Shown one piece after another: positions 54,118-62,878 of a DNA stretch of 64,000 bases. The DNA is taken from contig JAPPIG010000042.1 of the NCBI GenBank assembly GCA_028820635.1, positions 161,838-225,837 of the forward strand, given 5' to 3'. Below the pieces are notes generated by a model. The model worked only from the letters and a program-made list of their open reading frames with translations. It was not told the origin of the DNA and searched no databases. Within the stretch, counting starts at the first letter, position 1; each line of letters begins with the position of its first letter. The position numbers and the translations under genes were made by a program. Source of the DNA: Candidatus Poribacteria bacterium (GTDB taxonomy: Bacteria; Poribacteria; WGA-4E; WGA-3G).

Positions 54118-55566
54118 ATGAAAAATATTGTCTTACTAATTACCGATACGTTCCGCTATGACAACCTCGGTGAACGGGCAGAAAAACCTATCCGCACACC
54201 GATGCTTGATAAATTTGAGGCGGAACGTGCAACTGCTATAGACAAATTCTATATGAGCAGTTTTCCCACTATTCCACACCGGACCGATGTTGCGACTGGC
54301 ACATTGGGATGGCCTCATTACGGATGGCAACCAATTGATCAGAGCGGTCCAAATCATATCGCACAACTTTTAGGCGGACAAGGATACGCAACGCAACTTA
54401 TTTGCGATTGTCCGCATCTGTTCAACGCCCGATTCCAGCAGGGCTTTCAGGCTGCTTTCCAACACCGTGGCCAAGAAGGTGATAAACCGCTGCTTCATCT
54501 GAATGATGAAATACAGACTATTATGCCGGATGAAAAGACACGTCCGAATCCTTCTTTTCGTGGGAACACCTTGCCCAATACCCACCGCTGGACAAACCGA
54601 TACTACCAATACGAAGCAGAGACTTTTTCCGGCAGGACATCACAAACTGCAATACGATTTTTAGAGGAGAACTATCACTCCGAACCTTTCTTCCTTTGGG
54701 TTGACTTTTTTGATCCGCATGAGCCGTGGGATCCCCCCGAATACATCGTCAAACGTTACGATCCAACCTATTCTGGACCGCCAATGCTACATCCGAATTA
54801 TGGGCGATCTTCTATTTATACCGATGCGGAGTTGCATAACCTGTGGGCACACTACGCTGGCGAATCTGAACTTGTGGATCGACACATCGGACAGATTATT
54901 CAAAAAGTTGATGACCTTGAAATTTGGGATGATACGCTTGTTGTCGTAATGTCAGACCACGGCATGTCTATCGGTGAACACGAAAGGACAGGAAAATCTA
55001 ACATTGATTCTGAAGACCCGCGATATTGGCCTACTTATCCGGAGATTAATCATCAAATGTTCATGATTGCTGGTGGTGACGTTCCACAAGGGCAACGTCT
55101 TGATATGATTGCACAACCGATGGATATTCTACCAACGTTGTGTGACTTAGCAGGGGTCACCCTTGATCCTCGGAAACCTTTTGAGGGACGTTCCTTTGCA
55201 GATGCGCTTCTTTCTGGTGACTCTCAGCACAGAGAATATGCGGTTACAGGTACTCACATCGGTTCGCGCGATGGCACTGTGCCGCGACGAGCGACAACAC
55301 CCTTCCTTGTCACTGAACGTTGGGGATACGCACCCGTTGGTGAATACGGCACCCCTGAATTGTTTGATTTGACAGTTGACCCAATCGCAACGAATAATTT
55401 GGCAGAGGACAATGCAGCGCTTGTTACCGAATTGCATCAACTTTTTATGGCGCACCTATTGGAACATAACGCGCCAGAGAATTTTCTTGCGCTTTGGCAA
55501 GAGCCGCCTACAGGTGAAGGCAAAGGTAAATGGTCAATCGATTATCCAGAAGAGGATAAGGAATAG
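54118..55566 (+). CDS. Sulfatase-like hydrolase (alkaline phosphatase superfamily)
   Basis: The 482-residue enzyme has the sulfatase fold: LLITDTFRYDNLG near the start, VVVMSDHGMSIGEHERTGK (about 275-292) and a C-terminal GTPELFDLTVDP. The active-site C/S-x-P-x-R motif is T51-I-P-H-R55 here. The nucleophile is therefore threonine and not the cysteine or serine that becomes formylglycine. It should act as a phosphodiesterase-like or phospho-transfer enzyme, or be inactive on sulfate. AAGGA lies 7 bases before the ATG. It follows the UbiA gene by 25 bases, suggesting one operon. Confidence 0.85.
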   Translation: MKNIVLLITDTFRYDNLGERAEKPIRTPMLDKFEAERATAIDKFYMSSFPTIPHRTDVATGTLGWPHYGWQPIDQSGPNHIAQLLGGQGYATQLICDCPHLFNARFQQGFQAAFQHRGQEGDKPLLHLNDEIQTIMPDEKTRPNPSFRGNTLPNTHRWTNRYYQYEAETFSGRTSQTAIRFLEENYHSEPFFLWVDFFDPHEPWDPPEYIVKRYDPTYSGPPMLHPNYGRSSIYTDAELHNLWAHYAGESELVDRHIGQIIQKVDDLEIWDDTLVVVMSDHGMSIGEHERTGKSNIDSEDPRYWPTYPEINHQMFMIAGGDVPQGQRLDMIAQPMDILPTLCDLAGVTLDPRKPFEGRSFADALLSGDSQHREYAVTGTHIGSRDGTVPRRATTPFLVTERWGYAPVGEYGTPELFDLTVDPIATNNLAEDNAALVTELHQLFMAHLLEHNAPENFLALWQEPPTGEGKGKWSIDYPEEDKE

Positions 55567-55622
55567 AAGTTTGGATTCTTCGGATCAAAAACTTGTCAAT
55601 TTTCATAAAGAAATGAAAGTAT

Positions 55623-56933
55623 ATGGAAACTTCAAATTCGTTGCATGATCAACTAAGACGTATTGTAGGTGAGTCTGGCATACTGTCAGAGGGACAAGTA
55701 TCTGACTATACTTATGACAGTTGTATTCCAGAAATAGTTGTCATGCCTGCATCCGTTCAAGCGTTACAAAATGTACTTCGCTTCGCGTCAGTGCAGAATT
55801 TGTCCGTTATACCTGCTGGGTCAGGAACAAAACTTGGAATCGGCAACTTAGCTCCAAAAACAGATATTGTCCTTGCTACAACTCGTCTAAACAAGGTGAT
55901 TGAATACGAACCAGCAGACTTGACGGTAACTGTTGAAGCAGGTATTCGCTTAGCGGATCTACAAACCGAATTGGCAAAAACTCGACAATTTCTTCCGTTG
56001 AATCCGCCTTATGCAGACCGATGTACTATTGGTGGAATTGTATCTACGAACGCCAGTGGCCCGCTGCGCCTACGATATGGAACTGCACGAAATTTGGTTT
56101 TAGGTATGCATGTTACCCATGCAACTGGTACCGTTGTCAAAAGTGGTGGTAAAGTCGTTAAAAACGTTGCAGGATATGACCTCAACAAACTTTATATCGG
56201 TGCTTTCGGAACGCTCGGTATCATAACCGAAGTTACTCTCAAATTAGCACCACTGCCTGCACATGAGGCAATACTCGCCGTACAATCTGAGACAATTCAA
56301 GATGCGGTTAATACTGGATTAAATATTGTTAGTTCACAGACACTACCTACCTTTGTAAATCTGTTCGTAAACGTTGAGTTCAATCAATCTCATGAGAAAA
56401 AACCGACACTGTTAGTCGGATTTGCCGGAGATCCTGAAACTGTAGCATGGCAACTCAATTCGACTCAAACTCTCGTGGAACAAAACGGCTCGATTGGTGT
56501 GCAAAAAACAGAAGGAGAATCGCACGAAAATATCTGCCATATTATTCAGGAATTTTCAGCTGTAGATCGTAAATCCGATACAGTTCTTGTAAAAGTAAAT
56601 CTCAAACGTACTGATATGGCAGAATTTGCCGAACATGGATTGAAAGATACTTGTCAAATGATGGTACTGTTGGGAAACGGTGTGCTTTACCTTAAAATCC
56701 CAATAGATTCTGCCACCGATTTACAACAACTTGCAGACACACTCACGCAACTACGTCAATGTGTTATAGATGTAGGAGGCAATCTAATTATAGAAACTGC
56801 TCCGCCTGAACTGAAACAACAGATAGATGTTTGGGGTCCGATAGGTAGCACTCTCAAGTTGATGGAACAGGTTAAGGCAAAATTTGATGCCAAGAGTGTA
56901 TTAAACCCCGGACGTTTTGTCTCAAGTATTTAG
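55623..56933 (+). CDS. FAD-binding oxidoreductase, GlcE/GlcD type
   Basis: The 436-residue FAD-linked oxidase has the FAD_binding_4 core VVMPASVQALQNVLRFASVQNLSVIPAGSGTKLGIG (about 38-75). The CTIGGIVSTNASGPLRLRYG loop and GKVVKNVAGYDLNKLYIGAFGTLGIITEV follow. Members such as GlcE act in glycolate oxidation with GlcD and GlcF; neither partner is adjacent. It may be a D-2-hydroxyacid oxidase. The gene follows the sulfatase-like gene by 57 bases. No clear ribosome site. Confidence 0.85.
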   Translation: METSNSLHDQLRRIVGESGILSEGQVSDYTYDSCIPEIVVMPASVQALQNVLRFASVQNLSVIPAGSGTKLGIGNLAPKTDIVLATTRLNKVIEYEPADLTVTVEAGIRLADLQTELAKTRQFLPLNPPYADRCTIGGIVSTNASGPLRLRYGTARNLVLGMHVTHATGTVVKSGGKVVKNVAGYDLNKLYIGAFGTLGIITEVTLKLAPLPAHEAILAVQSETIQDAVNTGLNIVSSQTLPTFVNLFVNVEFNQSHEKKPTLLVGFAGDPETVAWQLNSTQTLVEQNGSIGVQKTEGESHENICHIIQEFSAVDRKSDTVLVKVNLKRTDMAEFAEHGLKDTCQMMVLLGNGVLYLKIPIDSATDLQQLADTLTQLRQCVIDVGGNLIIETAPPELKQQIDVWGPIGSTLKLMEQVKAKFDAKSVLNPGRFVSSI

Positions 56934-56937
56934 AGCA

Positions 56938-57110
56938 TATCTCATAAATCAGATTATGTTAAAGTACTCTGTTCTACTCAACCTTGAAACTTAGTTCGTA
57001 GGTCGGGTAGAGCGAAGCGAAACCCGACAATATTAGGGTTTCAGGGTCAACCTGTCGGGTTTCGCTTCGCTCTACCCGACCTACAATCCGCTACAATGAT
57101 TTATGAGATA
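56938..57110. mobile_element. MITE-like 173-bp element after the GlcE-like gene
   Basis: tatctcataaatca at 56938-56951 is perfectly complementary to tgatttatgagata at 57097-57110. Inside, a long inverted repeat of gtaggtcgggtagagcgaag type (left arm from 56999, right arm to 57084) pairs around a 20-30 base loop. A fragment of it recurs at 24632-24660. It begins 5 bases after the gene's stop. Confidence 0.8.
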
Positions 57111-57229
57111 CACTATAGTATATTCTCATTTATTAATGATCTCTTGAAATACCATGTCCACATTTTGATAAAACGTTCCGAGTTGTTAAACCCTATCATC
57201 AAGTACGCATTGAAAAGGGAGAAGATAAC

Positions 57230-58849
57230 ATGGAAAACACAAAGGGGAGGATTCTTTGGATTGATAACGCATTAAGAGTACCGTTGGCAAGTCCATATCT
57301 GAAGTCTGAGCAGAAGCTTTATGTGCGATTTTTAGAGTATCACGGATATGATGTCTCGTTAACAGATAGTGGTGATGAGGGAATCGCTTTACTGAAAGAT
57401 AAGACGTTCCACGGTGTATTATTAAATTATGAAATGCCAACTGGCAACGTTGATTTGCTTTCACGCATCCGGAAAGAGGATGCACATATTCCCATTATTC
57501 TGCTGACTAAGTCAGGTGGACAAGAGATAATGGAGAAAGCAAGTCTTCATGGTGTTGACGATGTCTTAATAATGCCGACAAACCCCAGACAGTTGGTTTC
57601 ATCACTTGCATTTTTACTTGAAAAGCAGAATATTCGAGAAACATATACACCACAAGCGTACGTTGATAACTTTAATAAGCAATATACACTGGAACACAAT
57701 CAAACACAGACTTTGGAGGATGAACTTCATGATAGCGACTGGCAAGCATGGATAGACACATATATCCGTTTTGTTGAGTGGGATATAAAATTAGATTCGC
57801 TTTCTAATGTTGATGAGCTTAAAACAATCCATGCAAGTGAAAAACGTGAAGCCAATTCTGTTTTTGCTGATTATATTCAAAACACTTACAGTTTGTGGCT
57901 TGAAAGTGAAGATTCTCCCACTTTGTCTGTGGATGTTTTTTACAAATATGTGATTCCAGAGATACAGATGGGGAAATCCGTGCTGTTTGTCGTAATGGAT
58001 TGTATGCGGTTGGACCATTGGTTGAAAATTGAACCTCTGCTCTACCGTGATTTCCACATGACAAAGCACTATTACTATTCTATTTTGCCTACGTCAACCC
58101 ATTATGCTCGTAATGCTATTTTCAGCGGTTTATTTCCACGAGATTTGGCTGAACGATACCCTAATCTGTATGCCGAACCAGATGAAGAACATACAAGTAT
58201 CAACCGCTATGAAAAAGAACTCATGTATTTGCAACTTGAACGGCATGGGATAGCTTTAAAACCATCACCACATTACTTCAAAATTTTCGATGCACGTGGT
58301 GAAATTCAATACCTACAGTGGTTAACAGATGCAAACCGGATTAGTTTGGCAGCAGTAGTCGTCGATTTCCTTGACATGTTGACGCACCTTAGAAGTGAGA
58401 CGCCCCTATTTCAGCAACTTATTTCAAATGAAGAAGCGTTTAGGGCACTTGTGCAAACGTGGTTTCAGAATTCACGGATTTACAAAATTATCAAGCTTGC
58501 GGCTGAACGTGGAATTACGACAATAATTACATCTGATCACGGTTCAGTGCTATGTCAAAACGCAGTCAAAATATCAAGTCCCTACGAACTTTCGAGTGGA
58601 CTGAGAGCAAAAAAGGGCAAAGACATATCCTGTTCACCTGAAGCAGGTTTGTTGATAAACAATCCTGAAGAATATAGATTGCCACATAGTGCTGCAGACA
58701 AGAACTACATTCTCGCTAAAGAAGATTACTATTTTGTATATGAAAGACAGTTTAACGTGTATAAAGAGATATTTCAGAATAGTTTCCAACACGGGGGCAT
58801 TTCATTTGAAGAGATGATCCTACCATGTGTTGTCCTTGAACCGCGGTGA
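57230..58849 (+). CDS. PorX-like protein: degenerate receiver domain plus PglZ phosphatase domain
   Basis: The 539-residue protein has an N-terminal receiver domain (about 7-125) and a C-terminal PglZ-type alkaline phosphatase domain (about 250-530), the PorX layout. PorX controls type IX secretion in Bacteroidota. In PglZ, VMDCMRLD (D257) and ILPTSTHYARN (T288 or T290) are conserved, and TSDHGSV is present as metal site. In the receiver, the acidic pair is D12-N13, the phosphoacceptor aspartate is N66 (LLNYEMP), and the conserved lysine is M115. The receiver is thus unlikely to be phosphorylated normally. AGGG precedes its start. Confidence 0.85.
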   Translation: MENTKGRILWIDNALRVPLASPYLKSEQKLYVRFLEYHGYDVSLTDSGDEGIALLKDKTFHGVLLNYEMPTGNVDLLSRIRKEDAHIPIILLTKSGGQEIMEKASLHGVDDVLIMPTNPRQLVSSLAFLLEKQNIRETYTPQAYVDNFNKQYTLEHNQTQTLEDELHDSDWQAWIDTYIRFVEWDIKLDSLSNVDELKTIHASEKREANSVFADYIQNTYSLWLESEDSPTLSVDVFYKYVIPEIQMGKSVLFVVMDCMRLDHWLKIEPLLYRDFHMTKHYYYSILPTSTHYARNAIFSGLFPRDLAERYPNLYAEPDEEHTSINRYEKELMYLQLERHGIALKPSPHYFKIFDARGEIQYLQWLTDANRISLAAVVVDFLDMLTHLRSETPLFQQLISNEEAFRALVQTWFQNSRIYKIIKLAAERGITTIITSDHGSVLCQNAVKISSPYELSSGLRAKKGKDISCSPEAGLLINNPEEYRLPHSAADKNYILAKEDYYFVYERQFNVYKEIFQNSFQHGGISFEEMILPCVVLEPR

Positions 58850-58907
58850 GGTTGAGTGGTCAGGTAAACTGTCAAATAGATTTTTACGTTATCAGGAACC
58901 AAAACTT

Positions 58908-59064
58908 ATACCATTTCTAAATAATGATACTACATTATTTCATAAATCGGTTGTCCGAATGCAACACCTCTTCTGTAGGAGCGACCTCCTGGTCGCGACC
59001 AGGAGGTCGCTCCTACAAAGAAACTCAAAAATCGGAATGATATTTTGTCAATTAGAAATGGTAT
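58908..59064. mobile_element. MITE-like 157-bp element, copy B (inverted)
   Basis: Reverse complement of copy A at 28217-28373 with few differences. The same ATACCATTTCTAA ends and central hairpin (58977-59016). It lies between the PorX-like gene and dsbD. Confidence 0.85.
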
Positions 59065-59098
59065 TACTTGAATACTCTCTTCCAAGGAGAAGAAACCT

Positions 59099-60976
59099 AT
59101 GCTAAAAAACACCAAACCTAATAAAACTTTACTTTGCGCGCTGTTAACATTTATCACAATAATATTTCCGATTTGCACACAAGCACAGTTTCCTGATTTC
59201 GACCTTTCTGATAATCAACCTGTAGAGAAATTAAGTGCTGAAGGGTTTATCTCTTTGGATAAGGTACAACCCGGCAGAGACTTCAAAATTGCTGTTGTAG
59301 TGAAGATAGCAAAAGGATGGCATGTCAATGCAAATCCCGCTCGTGAAGGACTTATTCCGACTGAAATAATATTTCCTGAAACGCCGAACTTGACTTTTGG
59401 GAAAGTGATATATCCTACAGGTGACACACTCAATCTCGCTTCAATAGGAGAAGCACCAGTCTACCACGATACTATTACGATTGGTATCCCTGCAACTTTG
59501 CTTCAAAGCACACCAATTGGACCTACAACTTTAGATATGCAACTTCGTTATCAAGCGTGTAATGATGAACAGTGTCTGTTACCGGAAACGCTAAATGTTA
59601 CCATACCGATTAATGTTGTCAGTTTAGCTGAAACAGCACAACAGGTTAATGATACTATTTTCGCCAATATCGCATTTGAAAATACGACAAACGACAGTAG
59701 TGAAGATCAAGGGGGAATTGCAGGTGCACTTTCTGGGGGCAATTTATGGCTCGCATTTCTACTTGTGTTTGTCGGGGGAATTGTAACGAGTTTAACACCG
59801 TGTGTGTATCCCTTAATACCGATAACGGTTTCTATCTTCGGTGCGAATGAATCTACTGGTATCCTCAGATCTTTTCTACTTTCGGTGGTGTATGTATTTG
59901 GAATCGTAGTTACCTATTCAATTTTAGGTGTTGCGGTCGCGTCAACGGGGGCAGTATTTGGTCAGATTATGGCAAATCCCTGGGTGATCGGTTTCATCAG
60001 TGTGATTCTTGTTACACTTGGTTTGTCTATGTTCGGTGTTTTTGAAATACGCTTGCCTTCTTCAATGCAAAATAGGCTTAATACTGTTGGAGGCGCTGGA
60101 TTTGTTGGTGCGTTTGGGATGGGAACTGTTGCGGGGGTGATCGCCGCACCATGCACGGGTCCTGCTTTGGCTGCTGTCTTGGCATATATTGCTACAACGA
60201 GCAGCTTAGTAATCGGATTCTGGCTAATGTTTACGTATGCTTTGGGCATGGGTTTATTGTTCATTTGCATTGGGACGTTCTCTGGTTTACTTTCTGCCCT
60301 ACCACGCTCAGGTGGATGGATGTACGTTTTGGAAAATATCTTTGGAATTGCGATTATCACGATGGCACTCTACTTTCTCAAAGATGTTAAATTCTTTGCA
60401 CCTTTGACAAGTTTTTTACAGAACTCGCTCCCATTTTTTGGCATCGCCGCCGGTTTAATTCTTATAGGACTACTTCTCGGCAAGTTGACGCAACGTTTTA
60501 GTGGTATCTCTACGGGGATGAAAGTTCGTAAAGCATCTGGTCTTTTAATGGTTATAGTTGGGGCATTTATGATAGTTGGAGGGCTTCAACAACCGGTTGC
60601 TGGGGTACATCTGAACTGGATTGATGATGAACCTACCGCATTAGAAACTGCAAAACAGGAAGACAAATTGGTGATGCTTGATTTTTACGCGACGTGGTGT
60701 AGTGCCTGCAATGAACTGGATCATAAGACTTTTTCCGACCAAGCTATTGTTGATAAATTAGAAAATTACATTACGGTCAAACTTGATTTTTCTGTTGAAT
60801 CTGACAAGGCATTAACAGAAAAGTACCAGATTCGCGGATTACCTGTTGTTATTTTTATGGATGCTCAAGAGAACATTCTTAAGCGGATTGAGAAGTTTGT
60901 TGATGCAGAGGAGATGCTAAAGATAATCGAAAATGTTGAAGATGCAGCTAAATCTACTAAAAGTAGTGATTTATAA
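59099..60976 (+). CDS. dsbD: Thiol:disulfide interchange protein DsbD
   Basis: The 625-residue membrane protein carries electrons from cytoplasmic thioredoxin to the periplasm. A signal peptide and the N-terminal alpha domain with CNDEQCLLPE (about 155-165) are followed by the CcdA-type core with TPCVYPLIPI and APCTGPALAA. A C-terminal thioredoxin domain has the redox pair in FYATWCSACNELD (about 535-545). All three cysteine pairs are present. AAGGAG lies 9 bases before the ATG. It is followed by a TPR membrane protein 12 bases later. Confidence 0.95.
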   Translation: MLKNTKPNKTLLCALLTFITIIFPICTQAQFPDFDLSDNQPVEKLSAEGFISLDKVQPGRDFKIAVVVKIAKGWHVNANPAREGLIPTEIIFPETPNLTFGKVIYPTGDTLNLASIGEAPVYHDTITIGIPATLLQSTPIGPTTLDMQLRYQACNDEQCLLPETLNVTIPINVVSLAETAQQVNDTIFANIAFENTTNDSSEDQGGIAGALSGGNLWLAFLLVFVGGIVTSLTPCVYPLIPITVSIFGANESTGILRSFLLSVVYVFGIVVTYSILGVAVASTGAVFGQIMANPWVIGFISVILVTLGLSMFGVFEIRLPSSMQNRLNTVGGAGFVGAFGMGTVAGVIAAPCTGPALAAVLAYIATTSSLVIGFWLMFTYALGMGLLFICIGTFSGLLSALPRSGGWMYVLENIFGIAIITMALYFLKDVKFFAPLTSFLQNSLPFFGIAAGLILIGLLLGKLTQRFSGISTGMKVRKASGLLMVIVGAFMIVGGLQQPVAGVHLNWIDDEPTALETAKQEDKLVMLDFYATWCSACNELDHKTFSDQAIVDKLENYITVKLDFSVESDKALTEKYQIRGLPVVIFMDAQENILKRIEKFVDAEEMLKIIENVEDAAKSTKSSDL

Positions 60977-60987
60977 AGGAGGCACAC

Positions 60988-62076
60988 ATGGAATCGAATA
61001 ACCAGATTGAAAAGAAGTCATTTTTTTCATTTAACCGTTGGCTTTTATATACCGAAATCATAGCAATTATTGGGTTTGTAGTGCTTGCTGTACTCTATAC
61101 GCAGCGGGGTGGTGCCGAACCTAAATCCCTTCCGTTATCTGAAGTTGAAACCCTAATTGCTGAAGCAGATTCACACTTCGAAAATCAAGACTTAGGTAGA
61201 GCAGTGTTCCTGTATTGGCAAGCACTCCAAGCAATGGAAAGTGAAAAAACTGATGACAATAAAATGGATCGCTTGCATGCGAACCTTCGTATTGCAGAGA
61301 TCTACTCCCAGAGTAATTGGTTAAAAGATGCAAAATCGCGCCTACAACATGCTTCAAATATCCAACCTGATCATGAAGATGTTCTCCTTTTAAGTGGCAG
61401 ACTTTTTCGCGATGAAGGGGCGCTAAAAGAGGCAACTGAACAATTTTTAGCAGTGTTAGAAAAGAACCCTAAAAATGCTGAGGCACGCTATCTCCTGGGT
61501 GTTCTGTATCAAGGGAACAAGCAATATGAAGCGGCATCCGCACATTATCGCGCGGCGATTGAAAGCGATCAAGAGTTCAAACATATCCCTTCTGAAAAAG
61601 CACCTATCGGTGTGCTTGCGCGCCTGCAATTATCGCGCACCTACAATAAGATGTTCAATAATTATAGTCTCCTTGATCGAGAACTCACCGATGAAGATTA
61701 CACAGAAATTTCACGACTTGAAACACAGTCAGTTTCTCTTTTAGAGGAAGCACTTCAAAAACAACCGGATATGCAAGAAATTGTGAATGACCTCATCGGT
61801 TTACTTTATAGGCGTGCCATAGCACTTAAACGCGAAGCAGCAACGCGCCCTTATGCAGACGCGTTGGAAGTCTATGAACGCATTGTGGAACTTGAACCGA
61901 CAGAAGTAAAAGCTTGGCAGGAGATGGCTGAAATTTATGAGAGTTATCTGATGGATAAACTGAAAGCACTTGAAATGTACCGAAAGGTTTACGAACTTGA
62001 ACCGCATGCAACTTACTTAGCAATTATTAAATCACTTGAAGAAGAAATTACTGCAGAAAATGGGGAATTGGAATAA
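60988..62076 (+). CDS. Membrane-anchored TPR protein
   Basis: The 362-residue protein has an N-terminal membrane segment (about 16-37) followed by about eight TPR helices (AEADSHFENQDLGRAVFLYWQALQAM; PKNAEARYLLGVLYQGNKQYEAASAHYRAAI; RPYADALEVYERIVELEPTEVKAWQEMAEIYESY). TPR proteins act as docking surfaces. It has AAAGGAGG 6 bases before its start and follows dsbD by 12 bases. Neighbourhood suggests a role linked to thiol handling or protein folding in the periplasm; partner unknown. Confidence 0.85.
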   Translation: MESNNQIEKKSFFSFNRWLLYTEIIAIIGFVVLAVLYTQRGGAEPKSLPLSEVETLIAEADSHFENQDLGRAVFLYWQALQAMESEKTDDNKMDRLHANLRIAEIYSQSNWLKDAKSRLQHASNIQPDHEDVLLLSGRLFRDEGALKEATEQFLAVLEKNPKNAEARYLLGVLYQGNKQYEAASAHYRAAIESDQEFKHIPSEKAPIGVLARLQLSRTYNKMFNNYSLLDRELTDEDYTEISRLETQSVSLLEEALQKQPDMQEIVNDLIGLLYRRAIALKREAATRPYADALEVYERIVELEPTEVKAWQEMAEIYESYLMDKLKALEMYRKVYELEPHATYLAIIKSLEEEITAENGELE

Positions 62077-62104
62077 TGACGACTTGATCCCAAAAATGGC
62101 ATTA

Positions 62105-62551
62105 TTAACGCTGAAATCTCCTAAAAAGATTTGTGCAACACGAGCATTGATATTTATTTAATGTTCTACTAACCTTCTGTTTAACTTCATTTGGAAACTC
62201 ACTCGTTAGTTTATTTAACCGCCTCCCCTTTTTTCTATACGATGCTTTAGCAATCTCAAGAGCTAACGGTAAAAATTGCAAACAATGCTGTAGTTTCTTC
62301 CCCATCTTTTTAGGTAAATACGGAACAGTTTTTACAACTCCTGCTGTTCCTTTTTTTATTTCAATTGAGGTATGCACAGCAAATTTGATCGCCACCTTCC
62401 CTATTTTTTGACGATGTTTGAATAAAACCGTGGCAAGTTCTAATGCTAAAGGTAGAAATGGTAACATGCGCGTCAAAGCTGCACCAGCTGCCTTTGGCAG
62501 ATGCGGAATCACAGCATTCAAAGCCGGTCTTAAGGCTGTCATACTAATCAT
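62105..62551 (-). CDS. Small basic protein with duplicated hydrophobic segment
   Basis: The protein is 148 residues from ATG 62551, which has GGAGG 7 bases upstream. Two similar segments, LPFLPLALELATVLFKHRQK (about 28-48) and LQFLPLALEIAKASYRKKG (about 90-108), suggest internal duplication. The rest is rich in lysine and arginine, with two cysteines near the end. It could be a small membrane-associated protein. I recognise no family. It is convergent with the TPR gene and next to the tRNA pair. Moderate support from duplication and ribosome site. Confidence 0.6.
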   Translation of the reverse strand: MISMTALRPALNAVIPHLPKAAGAALTRMLPFLPLALELATVLFKHRQKIGKVAIKFAVHTSIEIKKGTAGVVKTVPYLPKKMGKKLQHCLQFLPLALEIAKASYRKKGRRLNKLTSEFPNEVKQKVSRTLNKYQCSCCTNLFRRFQR

Positions 62552-62655
62552 TGAGATTCCTCCATTAGGCACAAATTGTAAGCTGATTAGGTAACCACGA
62601 TACATTTCAAAGCGGTAAATGTGGAAAGTTGCAACTTGTAGGTAGGATAGAAAGA

Positions 62656-62727
62656 AGCCGATGAGAGGATTTGAACCTCCGACCTACTGATTACGAATCA
62701 GTTGCTCTTCCACTGAGCTACACCGGC
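62656..62727 (-). tRNA. tRNA-Thr (CGT anticodon)
   Basis: A 72-base minus-strand tRNA with a 7-bp acceptor stem (GCCGGTG / CATCGGC, one G-U), the D loop TAGCTCAGTGGAAGAGC, anticodon arm ACTGA-TTCGTAA-TCAGT (anticodon CGT, reading ACG) and T-arm GGAGGTTCAAATCCTC. 3' CCA is not encoded. Confidence 0.93.
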
Positions 62728-62751
62728 TTGACAGAGCGTTTAAATAGAGAA

Positions 62752-62824
62752 TGCCGAGAGGCAGAATCGAACTGCCGACACATAGATTTTCAGTCTACTG
62801 CTCTACCGACTGAGCTATCTCGGC
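62752..62824 (-). tRNA. tRNA-Phe (GAA anticodon)
   Basis: A 73-base minus-strand tRNA with acceptor stem GCCGAGA / TCTCGGC, D loop TAGCTCAGTCGGTAGAGC, anticodon arm GTAGA-CTGAAAA-TCTAT (anticodon GAA), T-arm with GGCAGTTCGATTCTGCC and discriminator A. CCA is not encoded. It precedes tRNA-Thr by 24 bases. Confidence 0.94.
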
Positions 62825-62878
62825 TTCAGATATTTATAATACCATTAATTAAAACGATTGTCAAATCTTTTAGCGATT

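Noticed and set aside
57230-58849. Type 1 BREX PglZ gene
   Set aside because: No BREX genes are adjacent and the N-terminal receiver domain points to the PorX type.
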